The notes beneath the pieces are model-generated. The model made no database searches. It had not been told where the DNA came from and saw only the letters and a list, made by a program, of their open reading frames with translations. A DNA stretch of 64,000 nt from a bacterium (GTDB taxonomy: Bacteria > Planctomycetota > JAFGQW01): positions 480,501 to 544,500 of the forward strand of contig JAUHXU010000001.1 of NCBI GenBank assembly GCA_030426805.1. Reading direction: 5' to 3'. Below, piece by piece: positions 36,225 to 45,497 of the stretch. The position numbers and the translations under genes are program-made. Numbering within the stretch: the stretch's first letter is position 1; each line of letters starts with the position of its first letter.

Positions 36225-36592
36225 GGGAGATCGGCTCGAAGACGACGACGATCGGCGAGTTGAACGTCGCGCTCGACCGTACGTTCGACACCGGCTACTG
36301 GACGTTCCTGTTCGCGCGGATCGCCTATCCCGAGATCGTGTTCAACCCGGCGACGGGCGACGTGACCTACCCCGAGTTCGTCCCGCTCGAAGACCTCGTG
36401 CGCGACGCGGTCGACGGGCTCGGCGCATCGGAGATCGTGACCTGCGCGGTGTGCCGGCGCTACTTTGCCCTGGACGAAGAGGACGGGATCTTCGGCGATC
36501 CGGTGCGGCTCGAACGGTTCATCTGTCGCGCGTGCAGCGAATCGCTGAGCGCGCGGGACTACTACCGCAACTACCTCAACGTCCGCGCATGA
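36221..36592 (+). CDS. Small protein with a four-Cys zinc ribbon
   Basis: The 123-residue product has a globular N-terminal half and a C-terminal zinc-ribbon-like arrangement CAVC (near residue 75) and CRAC (near 105). The family is unknown to me. GGAGGAG precedes the ATG, which overlaps the previous stop. Its 3' end runs 17 nt into the convergent YkgJ-type gene, so the two ends overlap tail to tail. Confidence 0.7.
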   Translation: MREIGSKTTTIGELNVALDRTFDTGYWTFLFARIAYPEIVFNPATGDVTYPEFVPLEDLVRDAVDGLGASEIVTCAVCRRYFALDEEDGIFGDPVRLERFICRACSESLSARDYYRNYLNVRA

Positions 36593-37229
36593 CCGGGTCG
36601 GCGGCGGGCGAGGCCGGAACGAGCCGGCCGAGCGCCGCGTGTCGGAACGACACCTGCGCATAGTCGTCCGCGTCGAGCCCCTCGTGCTCGACGACGCGCC
36701 GGTTGATCGCGTCGAGGATCTCGCCGGTCCCGTCGACGTTCAGGATGTGGCGGCGACGGAGTTCGAAGTCGCGCGGCACGGTCGTGAAGTTCAGGCGGCA
36801 GTAGTCGAGCTGGTAGGTGCCGTCGTCGCGCTCGACCGCCAGCGGCATGCCCTTCGCACGACAGGCGATGGGCCGGTCCTCGTAGACGAGGCAAGCGCCG
36901 TCTTCGAGCAACGGGCAGAGCAAGCGCGTCTGGTCGTTGGCGCGTTTCTTGATCCGCTCGCGCGTCTCGGTCGGCAATGCGCGAACGGCTTTCCGCAACC
37001 GCTCGGCTTCGACCCAGCGCGTGGACTTCGGTGCGACGCAGCACGCGTAGCAGCCGCGGCCGCATTGGATCTGATCGCCGTGCGTGCGACGCACGTCACG
37101 CGCGAAATCGTCGATCGCGAGTCGCAGCGACAGGTACTCCTGACGCGCTTCGTCGCCTCTCGACATCGGCTCGTCGCTGTCGCGCAGCGGCATGCCTTCG
37201 TCGAGCGGCTCTTCACGGCTCGGCGGCAT
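36576..37229 (-). CDS. YkgJ-family iron-sulfur cluster protein
   Basis: The 217-residue protein has the UPF0153/YkgJ cysteine pattern: CGRGCYACC near 58-66, LCPLLEDGACLVYEDRPIAC near 104-123, and YCRLNF later. The cysteines are proposed to bind a metal or Fe-S cluster; the biochemical role is not settled. ATG 37229 has GAGAGG 6-8 nt upstream, and ATG 37166 is an alternative. Its end overlaps the convergent gene by 17 nt. It is divergent from the MoeB-like gene. Confidence 0.87.
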   Translation of the reverse strand: MPPSREEPLDEGMPLRDSDEPMSRGDEARQEYLSLRLAIDDFARDVRRTHGDQIQCGRGCYACCVAPKSTRWVEAERLRKAVRALPTETRERIKKRANDQTRLLCPLLEDGACLVYEDRPIACRAKGMPLAVERDDGTYQLDYCRLNFTTVPRDFELRRRHILNVDGTGEILDAINRRVVEHEGLDADDYAQVSFRHAALGRLVPASPAADPVMRGR

Positions 37230-37369
37230 TCGGGGCCTCTCCCGTCGGGTTCCGTGTCGCATCCGCGAGGGAGCGACACGTAGCGGGCCGCCGCATGCAC
37301 CCATGCGACTCCGACGCCCGCTGCGGTCGTATAGTCCACAGCGCGGACTCGGTCTATAACCTTTTGACG

Positions 37370-38482
37370 ATGACCGACGCGACGACACCCGACGACGCCC
37401 TTGCGCCCGATGCAAACACGCGCTACGCGCGACAGCTCGTGCTGCCCGACGTGGGTGCGGCGGGACAACGTCGATTGCGCGATGCACGCGTCGCGATCGT
37501 CGGCGCCGGCGGCCTCGGTTCCCCGGCGGCACTCTACCTCGCCGGCGCGGGCGTCGGCACGATCGGTCTCGTCGAGTTCGACCGCGTCGATCGCAGCAAC
37601 CTGCACCGCCAAATCCTCTACGCGGACGCCGACGTCGGTCGCGCGAAATCCGACGCGGCGCGCGATCGACTGCTCGCGCTCAACCCGACCATCGCGGTCG
37701 TCGCGCATGCCGAGCGCCTCGATGCGAACAACGCGCTCGATCTGCTGCGCGACTACGACGTCGTCCTCGACGGCAGCGACAACTTCGCGACCCGTTACCT
37801 CGTGAACGATGCGTGCGGGCTGCTCGGCAAGCCCGACGTCTACGGGAGCGTGCACCGTTTCGAGGGGCAGGTGTCGGTCTTCGCGCGCCCCGACGGGCCG
37901 TGCTACCGATGCCTGTTCCCCGAAGCGCCGCCCGCCGATCGTGTGCCGAACTGCGCCGACGCCGGCGTGCTCGGCGTGCTGCCCGGGACCGTCGGCGCGA
38001 TGCAGGCGACCGAAGCGATCAAGCTGCTCCTCGGGATCGGGGAGCCGCTCGTCGGGCGACTGCTCCACTACGACGCCCTCGCGGCGCGGTGGCACACGTT
38101 CACCGTTCCGCGCGACCCCGATTGCGCGCTGTGCGGCACGTCGCCGACGATCCGCTCGCTCGTCGCACCGACCAGCGGCCCACGCACGATCGACGCCGAG
38201 GCGCTTCGCGCACGACTCGCGGCAACGCCCCGACCGATCGTGATCGATGTTCGCGGCACCGCCGATTTCGCGCGCTTCGCCCTCCCCCACACGACGTCGG
38301 TGCCGATGGAGACGCTCGACACGTGGGCGGCCGACGCCGATCCGTCGCTACCGGTCGTCGTGATCTGCCAACTCGGCATCCGAAGCGCGAGCGCGGCCGA
38401 CGCGCTCGTCGAACGGGGCTTCGCGGACGTGTCCGCCCTCGCGGGGGGACTCGCCGCGTGGGATGACGGCGCGGCGGAATGA
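37370..38482 (+). CDS. MoeB/ThiF-type adenylyltransferase fused to rhodanese domain
   Basis: The 370-residue protein is an E1-like enzyme that adenylates the C-terminal Gly of a ThiS/MoaD-type sulfur carrier. The nucleotide loop GAGGLGSP is at 45-52 and VEFDRVDRSNLHRQILY near 66-82. Zinc cysteines are Cys178/Cys181 (CYRC) and Cys252/Cys255 (CALC), with Cys195 in a PNCADAG motif. The rhodanese domain (about 280-370) has active-site Cys333 in CQLGIRS, for sulfur transfer. This MoeZ-like fusion serves molybdopterin, thiamine or tRNA thiolation. No carrier gene is adjacent. It overlaps the next gene by ATGA. Confidence 0.95.
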   Translation: MTDATTPDDALAPDANTRYARQLVLPDVGAAGQRRLRDARVAIVGAGGLGSPAALYLAGAGVGTIGLVEFDRVDRSNLHRQILYADADVGRAKSDAARDRLLALNPTIAVVAHAERLDANNALDLLRDYDVVLDGSDNFATRYLVNDACGLLGKPDVYGSVHRFEGQVSVFARPDGPCYRCLFPEAPPADRVPNCADAGVLGVLPGTVGAMQATEAIKLLLGIGEPLVGRLLHYDALAARWHTFTVPRDPDCALCGTSPTIRSLVAPTSGPRTIDAEALRARLAATPRPIVIDVRGTADFARFALPHTTSVPMETLDTWAADADPSLPVVVICQLGIRSASAADALVERGFADVSALAGGLAAWDDGAAE

Positions 38483-39273
38483 GCCAGCGCCGAATCCCGT
38501 GGTTTTGGGTCGGCCTCGCCGTGCTGATCGTCGTGCCGATCGCGTCGATCCGGATGTTCACCGGCCGCGAAGCGCCGCTACCGACCACGAGCGTCGTCGT
38601 CGTCGCGCGGCACCCCCACGACACGACTGCGTTCACCCAAGGCCTCGTCTTCGCCGACGGCCGCCTGTTCGAGAGCACCGGCCAGCGCGGTGCATCGACC
38701 GTGCGCGAGGTCGAGATCGCGACGGGTCGGGTCGTGCGGCGCCACGACCTCGACGCGGCACTGTTCGGCGAAGGGCTCGCGGCGGTCGGCGACCGACTGG
38801 TCCAGCTGACGTGGCAAGCCGGCCGCGGATTCGTCTACGACCGCGAGACGTTCGCCGTCGAACAGGAGTTCCGCTACGCGGGCGAGGGCTGGGGCGTCGC
38901 ATTCGACGGCACCGACCTGCTCGTCACCGACGGCACGCCGACGCTGCGCGGCCTCGACCCCGAGACGTTCGCCGAACGGTGGCGACGCACCGTCACCGCG
39001 CACGGCCGCCCGCTCGTCGGCCTCAACGAACTCGAGTGCGTCGGCGACGAGTTGTGGGCGAACGTCTACGGTCTCGACGTGATCGCGCGGATTCGACCGA
39101 GCGACGGCGTCGTCGTCGGGTGGCTCGACGCGTCCGCACTAGCCCGCGAGGCGCGCACCTCGCCGGGCGCCGACGTGCTGAACGGGATCGCGCTGGACCC
39201 CGCGTCCGGACGCCTGTTCCTCACGGGCAAGAATTGGCCGACGCTGTTCGAGATCGAACGGCCGGCAGGGTAG
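38479..39273 (+). CDS. Glutaminyl-peptide cyclotransferase, secreted or membrane-anchored
   Basis: The 264-residue protein has an N-terminal hydrophobic helix (about 8-24) and a five-bladed propeller of the bacterial/plant glutamine cyclotransferase family (PF05096). Family stretches are AFTQGLVFADGRLFESTGQ near 51-69, GEGWGVAFDG near 134-143 and VGLNELECVG near 178-187. The enzyme makes N-terminal pyroglutamate. The start overlaps the MoeB-like stop by 4 nt, so they are coupled, although no shared pathway is obvious. Confidence 0.92.
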   Translation: MSQRRIPWFWVGLAVLIVVPIASIRMFTGREAPLPTTSVVVVARHPHDTTAFTQGLVFADGRLFESTGQRGASTVREVEIATGRVVRRHDLDAALFGEGLAAVGDRLVQLTWQAGRGFVYDRETFAVEQEFRYAGEGWGVAFDGTDLLVTDGTPTLRGLDPETFAERWRRTVTAHGRPLVGLNELECVGDELWANVYGLDVIARIRPSDGVVVGWLDASALAREARTSPGADVLNGIALDPASGRLFLTGKNWPTLFEIERPAG

Positions 39274-39327
39274 GCACCGGCGACAGGTCGATTGTCCGCT
39301 CCGGGGACGTGGACTACCCCTTCGGAC

Positions 39328-39909
39328 ATGAATGCCGACAGCAAGACGAAGCCGACGAAGACCGGGCCACAGATCAAGGGCTACACGTTCCGCCCGTGGA
39401 AGATCGCGCTGCTCGTCATCGCGCTCGCATCGATTGTGGCCGGGGTGATGCTCACCAGTGGCGGAGGGGATGCCAGCCCGACGGCTGCCTCGTCCGGCAC
39501 GAGTTCGACCGGCTCGACACCCGCCGGCCTCAAGAGCGGCTTTCGCGTCAGCACCGACGGCGAAGGTTCCGTCGGCGTCACCCTCGGCGACGAGGGCGAC
39601 AAGGGCGTCTGGTCGCCGGCACTGCTCCGCGGTGGCCTGAGCTTCTTCGTCGCATTCTGCCTCGCGTTCGCGTTTCGCTCCTTCATGCGAATCGCCGTGA
39701 TCTTCCTCGGCGTCTGGATCGCGTCGCTCTACTTCCTCGACCACCTGGGGTGGATCGACATCTACTGGAGCCGGATCGAGGCGCCGTTCGAGGACTTCAC
39801 GTCGAAGATCGGCGACCAGATGAAGAGTGTGCAGGCATTCCTGACCGGGAGCCTGCCGTCCGCCGGTGCCGCGGCAGCCGGCCTGTTCACCGGATTCCGC
39901 AAGGGCTGA
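39328..39909 (+). CDS. FUN14-family membrane protein
   Basis: The 193-residue protein has one N-terminal helix (about 25-43), a Ser/Thr/Gly-rich linker, and a C-terminal FUN14 domain. The domain shows GGLSFFVAFCLAFAFRSFMR near 100-119 and then LGWIDIYWSRIEAPFED near 140-156. FUN14 proteins are poorly known in bacteria; in mitochondria FUNDC1 is a mitophagy receptor. The ATG at 39328 starts the conserved part. Its stop abuts the convergent gene at 39910. Confidence 0.82.
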   Translation: MNADSKTKPTKTGPQIKGYTFRPWKIALLVIALASIVAGVMLTSGGGDASPTAASSGTSSTGSTPAGLKSGFRVSTDGEGSVGVTLGDEGDKGVWSPALLRGGLSFFVAFCLAFAFRSFMRIAVIFLGVWIASLYFLDHLGWIDIYWSRIEAPFEDFTSKIGDQMKSVQAFLTGSLPSAGAAAAGLFTGFRKG

Positions 39910-41355
39910 TCAGCCGCGCAGCGGTGCGACGCGCCGCCGCAGGAACGTGTAGCCGGGGACGTCGCCCACGGTCGAGTCCGCTTCGTAGTGCCGGTGGATC
40001 CACTCGACGAGTCGTGCCGCAGGCGCGCCGCTGCCGAGTCCGCGCAGCGCGAGCACGGTAACCCCCTCCTCGAGGGCGACGCACGCCGGTGGCGCCGCCG
40101 CGAGCCGCGCGACCGTCTCGTCGACGAGTCGATCGCACGCCGAACCGCGGAACGTGTGCATCGCGAACAACAACGGCGCCGGCGGACGGCGGCGCGCGTA
40201 GAGGTAGACGTGCGGTTCGTCGCTCCACACGAAGAGCTGGGCACCGGCCGGAAGGCCCGCGTCGAGTGCGCGCCCCGCGGCGCGCGCGGCGCGAAACTGC
40301 TCGGCATCGCGCACCGTCGCGACGCCGTGGTCGGCGACGCGGATCCCCGCCAGCCCGACGAGCACGAACGCGACGAGGACGCGCCCCCACCGCATCTCGA
40401 TCGTCGCGAGCGCACCGACCGCGACTGCGAGCGCCGGCAGCCAGAGCTGGTCGTAGTGCGGGAAGAAATGGCCGGGCCCGGCGACACCGATCGCCGTGCC
40501 GACGAGCCATGCGACGAGCGCCGCACGCCGCATCCGCCCGAGCGGCGCGAGCACCGCACCGGCGAGCGCGGCCGCCCAGATCGCCGGCGCCCAGGGCGCA
40601 TCGATCGATACCGACGCGACGACGTCCCACGCGCCCGGACCGGCGTAGGATCGGTTGTAGGTCACGACCGCATCCCACGCCGCCGACAGGGCACCCGTCG
40701 CGGCCAGCCAACCGACGACGAGGAGTGTGCCGGCCAGCATCGCGACGAGCGCCCACACGCCGCGCGTCACGACCGCTCGACGATCCGGCTCGAACACGAG
40801 CGTCGCGACGACGACGAGGGCGAATGCCGGCAACGCGACCGGCTTGACGACGATCGCGAGGAACGCGAGCACGCCGGCCACCCAGCCGCGCCCCGCGATC
40901 CACTGCGCGATCGCCCACGCGGCGAGCCCCGCGGTCAGCGCCTCCGCATTTGCATGGACCGCTTCGAGGCGCGCGTCGGCAGACATGCCCGCCCAGGCGA
41001 CCGCCGCGACCAACGCCGCCCCGTCTCGGCCCGTGACGCGCCGCGCTGCGGCGAACACCCCGGTGACGAGCACGAGGCTCGCGATCGCACGCAGCCACAC
41101 GATCGCGTCGATCGGGGAGCCGACCAGCGCCTCGGTCATCGCGTATGCGGTGTAGATGCCCGGCGGCTTGTGATCCCACACGTCCACGTAGAGCGCGGCA
41201 CCGTGGCGCAGCTCGTGCCCGACGACCGCGTAGAGCGCGACGTCGCGGTCGGGCGCGACGGCACGAGCCGCGGTGACGTGCCAAAACGCGACGCATCCGG
41301 CGACGAGCACGAGGGCGGCGATCACGCGCAGGCTGGGTCGTGAGGGCTCCGGCAT
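39910..41355 (-). CDS. GT-C glycosyltransferase of PMT/ArnT type
   Basis: The 481-residue membrane protein has about 11-12 helices. The first loop after helix 1 has PDRDVALYAVVGHELRHGA and YVDVWDHKPPGIY, the diagnostic Asp-containing signature of PMT_2/ArnT transferases that use polyprenyl-linked sugars. A soluble C-terminal domain (about 350-481) follows. Its acceptor may be protein or lipid A/glycan. It is divergent from the small membrane gene by 68 nt and abuts the FUN14 gene. Confidence 0.87.
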   Translation of the reverse strand: MPEPSRPSLRVIAALVLVAGCVAFWHVTAARAVAPDRDVALYAVVGHELRHGAALYVDVWDHKPPGIYTAYAMTEALVGSPIDAIVWLRAIASLVLVTGVFAAARRVTGRDGAALVAAVAWAGMSADARLEAVHANAEALTAGLAAWAIAQWIAGRGWVAGVLAFLAIVVKPVALPAFALVVVATLVFEPDRRAVVTRGVWALVAMLAGTLLVVGWLAATGALSAAWDAVVTYNRSYAGPGAWDVVASVSIDAPWAPAIWAAALAGAVLAPLGRMRRAALVAWLVGTAIGVAGPGHFFPHYDQLWLPALAVAVGALATIEMRWGRVLVAFVLVGLAGIRVADHGVATVRDAEQFRAARAAGRALDAGLPAGAQLFVWSDEPHVYLYARRRPPAPLLFAMHTFRGSACDRLVDETVARLAAAPPACVALEEGVTVLALRGLGSGAPAARLVEWIHRHYEADSTVGDVPGYTFLRRRVAPLRG

Positions 41356-41423
41356 CGCGCGGGATTATACGGGGTGCGCGGCACCCCTGGAATCTCGGCG
41401 GTCGGTTCGCGTATCTTGCCGAC

Positions 41424-41654
41424 ATGAACGACCAGTCGAGTTTCTCCCCCCGCGACCCGATCGACCGCGCGGATCGCCGTATCGTCTGGGTGCTCCGGAT
41501 CGGGCTCGCCGCGATGGCGATCGCGCTCGTCGTCTTGCTCGCGCTCGCACTCGGTGGCGCCGAATGGTCGACGTGGGCCACGCTCGCGACGGTGGGCGGC
41601 GTCACACTGGCGGTGATCGCCGTCGTCCTCGCGTTCGTCTTTCTGACGAGTTGA
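41424..41654 (+). CDS. Small two-helix membrane protein
   Basis: The 76-residue product has a charged N-terminus, then two hydrophobic helices (about 26-46 and 52-74). No family is recognised. ATG 41424 was picked to begin right before the charged part; upstream frame carries no similarity. It is convergent with the DUF11 lipoprotein, with 9 nt between. Confidence 0.62.
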   Translation: MNDQSSFSPRDPIDRADRRIVWVLRIGLAAMAIALVVLLALALGGAEWSTWATLATVGGVTLAVIAVVLAFVFLTS

Positions 41655-41663
41655 CCCGAGCGC

Positions 41664-42953
41664 CTACGGGCCGAATCGCGTCGACTCGGACGCGGCGACC
41701 GCTTTCGCGGACGTCGCGCTCGTCCCACGCGCGGTGACCGTCACGTCCGTCGATCGCGTCGCGTCCACCCGAGCGACGATCGCCCACGAGATCCGTGCGC
41801 CGGGCGCCAGCGTCGCGAGCGGCGCAAACCGAATCGCGCGCCCCTCTCGTGCGACCGGCCCGGGGCCACGCACCGAGACGACCCGCATCCCGACCGGCAA
41901 GCCGCACGAGACGGAGACGTCCCGGTCCGGCGCGGTCCCGCGATTCGACACCGTCACGACGTAGGTCACCGCACCCGCCGGCGCGACCGGATCCTCGAGG
42001 TCGACGACGTCCACCGCGAGCCGCGGCACGGCGCGCGCGCGCCAGGTGAGCGGCGCCGTGACGCGCGCGCCGCGGGCGGTCGCGGTCGCGACGAGTGTCA
42101 CCTGCGGCACGCGACCCGCGCCGACGCGATAGTGGAGGCGGCGTCGCTCACCGGCCGCGAGGGCGCCCAGCGGCCAGACGATCGTGCGCCCCTCGATCAC
42201 GCCGGGCGCCGACGCGTCGCGCCAGTCGAGACCGACCGGCAAGGCGACCGCGACTTCGACGCCGTGCGCCGCGTGGCTGCCGTCGTTGCGAACCTCGATC
42301 GACGACGCGACGTCGGCCTCGAACGCGACGCTGTCGGGCCCGTCGTGCACGAGTTCCAGTGCGACGCGCGTCACGACGGTCACGATCGGTTCGGCCAGGA
42401 CGGGCTCGACGTCCGAGGCGGACACGGACGCGGTCACCGTGTGGCGCCCGACACTCGCCATGCCGCGCACGCGAAACGTGCGCCACGAACCCGGTGCGAT
42501 CGCGTCGGCGACGAACGTCGGCTCGCCCGCGTCGCCGAGCGTCTCGATCCCGTCGCCCAGATCGACGCGAAGCACGACGTCTCGCGCCGCCCCGTCGCCG
42601 AGATTGCGCACCGTGAACGTGTAGTCGACCGGCTCGGACGCGATCGCCTCGCCGGTGCCGCTCGCGACGATCGCGAGACGCGGTCGCGGCGGAGGCGCGG
42701 GCTCCGGCTCCGGAGCCGACGCTGGCTCTGACGCCGGCTCCGGCCGGGGATCGGGCCGAAGGACGATCGTCACGGTATCCGACGGTGCGGGCGGGACCGG
42801 CTTCGCGGGACGCGCCGCCCGTTCGGCCGTCGTCAGGCGCGTGCGCGGCGCCCAGACGTCATCGTCTCGATCCGAGCGGCAGCCGACGAGCACGATCGCG
42901 AGGAGGAGTGAACAGAGCCATCGCGGCCAGGCGCCCCGCAGTCGTTCGATCAT
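41664..42953 (-). CDS. DUF11-repeat lipoprotein
   Basis: The 429-residue lipoprotein has signal II LLLAIVLVGC with Cys25. A Pro/Glu/Ala-rich linker (about 50-92) leads to about three immunoglobulin-like DUF11 repeats, for example VDYTFTVRNLGDGAARDVVL and VTYVVTVSNRGTAPDRDVSV. Such domains are common in planctomycete surface proteins, with an adhesive or structural role inferred. It lies 74 nt downstream of the ABC permease on the same strand and may belong to the exporter operon. Confidence 0.85.
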   Translation of the reverse strand: MIERLRGAWPRWLCSLLLAIVLVGCRSDRDDDVWAPRTRLTTAERAARPAKPVPPAPSDTVTIVLRPDPRPEPASEPASAPEPEPAPPPRPRLAIVASGTGEAIASEPVDYTFTVRNLGDGAARDVVLRVDLGDGIETLGDAGEPTFVADAIAPGSWRTFRVRGMASVGRHTVTASVSASDVEPVLAEPIVTVVTRVALELVHDGPDSVAFEADVASSIEVRNDGSHAAHGVEVAVALPVGLDWRDASAPGVIEGRTIVWPLGALAAGERRRLHYRVGAGRVPQVTLVATATARGARVTAPLTWRARAVPRLAVDVVDLEDPVAPAGAVTYVVTVSNRGTAPDRDVSVSCGLPVGMRVVSVRGPGPVAREGRAIRFAPLATLAPGARISWAIVARVDATRSTDVTVTARGTSATSAKAVAASESTRFGP

Positions 42954-43027
42954 CCCGCGCTCCCGAGTCGACGGACGCGCACGACGCCCTGCCTCGATCC
43001 TACCAGCCGGGCGATCACGCCGACAAG

Positions 43028-44671
43028 CTACGCGCGCGGGCCGAACACCCGCTGGACGTGACGGACCCCCAGCGCGAATCCCGCGCTCGCGACGACCATC
43101 CCGACACCGAGGACCGCGACGACGGCGAAGGTCGTCTGCGCGTGCGCCGATTCGGCATCGAAGGCCCAGGCGTCCGCCAGGCGACCGCGCAGCCAGAGCG
43201 TGCCGCCGATCGACAGGCCGAGCGTCACGGTCGTCAGCATCGCCGGCACGACCGAATGCAGCGAGTTCGCGATCGGGACGTCTTCGTCGACGGAGAACAG
43301 CGGCGGCCACGTGCCGACGAGCAGGATCAGCCCGGTGTTCGCGAGAATGATGCCACACGCCATCGGCACGAACAGCACGACGGCAGCCCACGGCGCCCCG
43401 GCGACGAACGGCCCGCCGACGAGGCACGCGAACGCGCACCACGCGAACGGCAGTGCGACGAGCACCGACTTGCCCAACAACACCGTCGATGAGTGGACCG
43501 GCGCGGTCGCGAGCATCGCGAGCTGACGGCGCTCGCTGCCGACGATGCTCAAGCTCTGGATGCCGCCGAGAAAGACCGAGAGCACCTGCATCGCGACGAC
43601 CATCCCGAACGCGTGTGCGACGGCCGAAGGGACCGCGTCGCCGCGGATCGCCCGGCCGTAGAGCCCGGTCTTCATCAGCACGAGTTGCAACCCGAAGAAG
43701 AACACGAGCGACACGATTCCCCCGCGTTCCTGCACGACGCTGCACAGGTCTTTCCACGCGATCGACGCCGCCGGCAAGCGCGGCCACACGCGCCCCGCCC
43801 GTCGCATGCGCTTGCGCACGACCCCCGGCTCGACGATCGCGACCCGTTCGTACGCGCCTCGCAAGAACCGCGAGGCGATCGCGAGCAGCCCCACGGTCGC
43901 GACCGGCGGCCACACCCATGCGATCCACGACGCGGCGCCGGTCCCGCCGCCGGCGCGCACCACCCAGGCAGTCGGCAGCCACGCCACGTCCTGGGTGGCG
44001 GCACCGGACGCGAGCAGCACGCGCGCGGTCTCGGCGAGTTGGCCACGCGACGACAGCAGTCCGAGCAACCCGACCGCCGTCAAGCCGAGCGACCCGGCGA
44101 TGCCGATCGCCTGCAACGCGAATCGAACGCGCGGCCCCGAGAAGAAGCGGGCGCGCACGACGTGAAAGAGCATGCACGCAGCGACCCACGGCGCGGCGAG
44201 CGCGATCACGGCGAGCGGAAAGCACGCCAACGCAGCCGGCCGGACGTCGGCGTCGACCACGACGCGGATCAGCGGCGCGATCCCGACGGCGAGCGCGAAC
44301 AGCAATCCCGAGAACGAGAGCCGCACCCATGCGCGCACCGTGACCGCGAACCGGCCGATCGGCGCGACGAGCATCATCGTCGCTTGCGGCGACTCGAACA
44401 GCTCGCGGCGGGTCTGGGCGAGCGCGAGTCCCGCCGCGATCATCGCCGGCAGGAAGACGACGACCCCGGCGACGATCGTGTGCGCCGCGGGCAGCCCCTG
44501 CGCGAGCGCCTCGCGCATCGGCCGCGCGACGAGAAGCCGGCCGAGGAGCGCCGCTGCGCCGAGTGCGATGCACGCCGTGCCGACGATCGCCGCCGCGAGC
44601 GCCTTCCGGCCGTCGTGGGTCGCGAACGCATTCGCGAGGACCCGCAGGTCAGCGCGGATCGCCGGCCACAT
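43028..44671 (-). CDS. ABC transporter permease
   Basis: The 547-residue membrane protein has about 12-14 hydrophobic helices. The helices fall in two halves, with a charged cytoplasmic loop between (around residues 260-300). It fits the multi-helix permeases paired with the ABC-2 type ATPase at 44649-45386, whose 3' end it overlaps by 23 nt, so the two subunits are cotranslated. The substrate is unknown. ATG 44671 begins with a short cytosolic segment before helix 1. Confidence 0.85.
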   Translation of the reverse strand: MWPAIRADLRVLANAFATHDGRKALAAAIVGTACIALGAAALLGRLLVARPMREALAQGLPAAHTIVAGVVVFLPAMIAAGLALAQTRRELFESPQATMMLVAPIGRFAVTVRAWVRLSFSGLLFALAVGIAPLIRVVVDADVRPAALACFPLAVIALAAPWVAACMLFHVVRARFFSGPRVRFALQAIGIAGSLGLTAVGLLGLLSSRGQLAETARVLLASGAATQDVAWLPTAWVVRAGGGTGAASWIAWVWPPVATVGLLAIASRFLRGAYERVAIVEPGVVRKRMRRAGRVWPRLPAASIAWKDLCSVVQERGGIVSLVFFFGLQLVLMKTGLYGRAIRGDAVPSAVAHAFGMVVAMQVLSVFLGGIQSLSIVGSERRQLAMLATAPVHSSTVLLGKSVLVALPFAWCAFACLVGGPFVAGAPWAAVVLFVPMACGIILANTGLILLVGTWPPLFSVDEDVPIANSLHSVVPAMLTTVTLGLSIGGTLWLRGRLADAWAFDAESAHAQTTFAVVAVLGVGMVVASAGFALGVRHVQRVFGPRA

Positions 44672-45386
44672 CGTCGCTGCCCGTGAGCGCGAGGAAGATA
44701 TCCTCGAGCGAGGTGCGCCCGCTCGTGCGCAGTTCGTCCATCGTTCCGATCGCGCGGAGTCGTCCGTCGGCCAGGATCGCGACGCGATCACACACCTCCT
44801 CCGCCGTCTCGAGCAGGTGGGTGCTGACGAAGACGGTCGTTCCCTCGTCGCGAAGTTCGGTGATCAGGTCCTTGAAGAGCCGCGCACTCGCCGGGTCGAG
44901 GCCGGCGGTCGGTTCGTCGAGAAACAGCACCTTGGGGCGCGCGGCGAGCACCGCGGCGAGGTGCGTCTTCTTGCGCATGCCGAACGAGTAGCCCTTGCAG
45001 AGATCGTCCGCCCGATCGGCGAGGCCGAGTCGTTCGAGCAGGGCATCGCCGTCGCGCACGCTCTCCGCGGGCGCGATTCCGTAGAGGCTTCCGACGAAGC
45101 GGACGTACTGACGCGCGCTCAGGAAGTCGTAGAGCGGCGGCGTGTCGGGCACGAGTCCGGTCATCGCGCGGATACGCGTGCCGCCGGTGTCGTATCGAAG
45201 GCCGTCGATCGCGAGCGTACCCGACGTCGGGCGCAGGAGCCCGCAGAGCATCCGGATCGTCGTCGTCTTGCCGGCACCGTTGGGGCCGAGAAACCCGAAG
45301 AGTTCACCGGCGTGCACGTCGAGCGACAGGTCGTCTACCGCCCGCGTCGGACCGAACGTGCGGCTCAGGTGCTCCAGAACGATCAC
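44649..45386 (-). CDS. ABC transporter ATP-binding protein
   Basis: The 245-residue ATPase has Walker A GPNGAGKTT near 35-43, the signature region as YSFGMRKKTHLA near 129-140, Walker B VLFLDEPTAGLDP near 149-161 and the switch histidine in VSTHLLE near 182-188. The signature is altered from LSGGQ to YSFGMRK, as often in ABC-2/drug and lantibiotic exporter types. GTG 45386 follows AGGGGAAG, a strong ribosome site; an upstream ATG at 45440 adds no similarity. It starts the exporter operon. Confidence 0.93.
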   Translation of the reverse strand: MIVLEHLSRTFGPTRAVDDLSLDVHAGELFGFLGPNGAGKTTTIRMLCGLLRPTSGTLAIDGLRYDTGGTRIRAMTGLVPDTPPLYDFLSARQYVRFVGSLYGIAPAESVRDGDALLERLGLADRADDLCKGYSFGMRKKTHLAAVLAARPKVLFLDEPTAGLDPASARLFKDLITELRDEGTTVFVSTHLLETAEEVCDRVAILADGRLRAIGTMDELRTSGRTSLEDIFLALTGSDDVAGDPR

Positions 45387-45497
45387 GACTTCCCCTCGAA
45401 TGGCCGGCGGGATTATCGGCGAGACGCCGGGTGTCGGCAAGACGCTGCCGAGGGCCGCGCCCTGTGATAGGATTTCGACCCCTCGGAGATCCCCATC

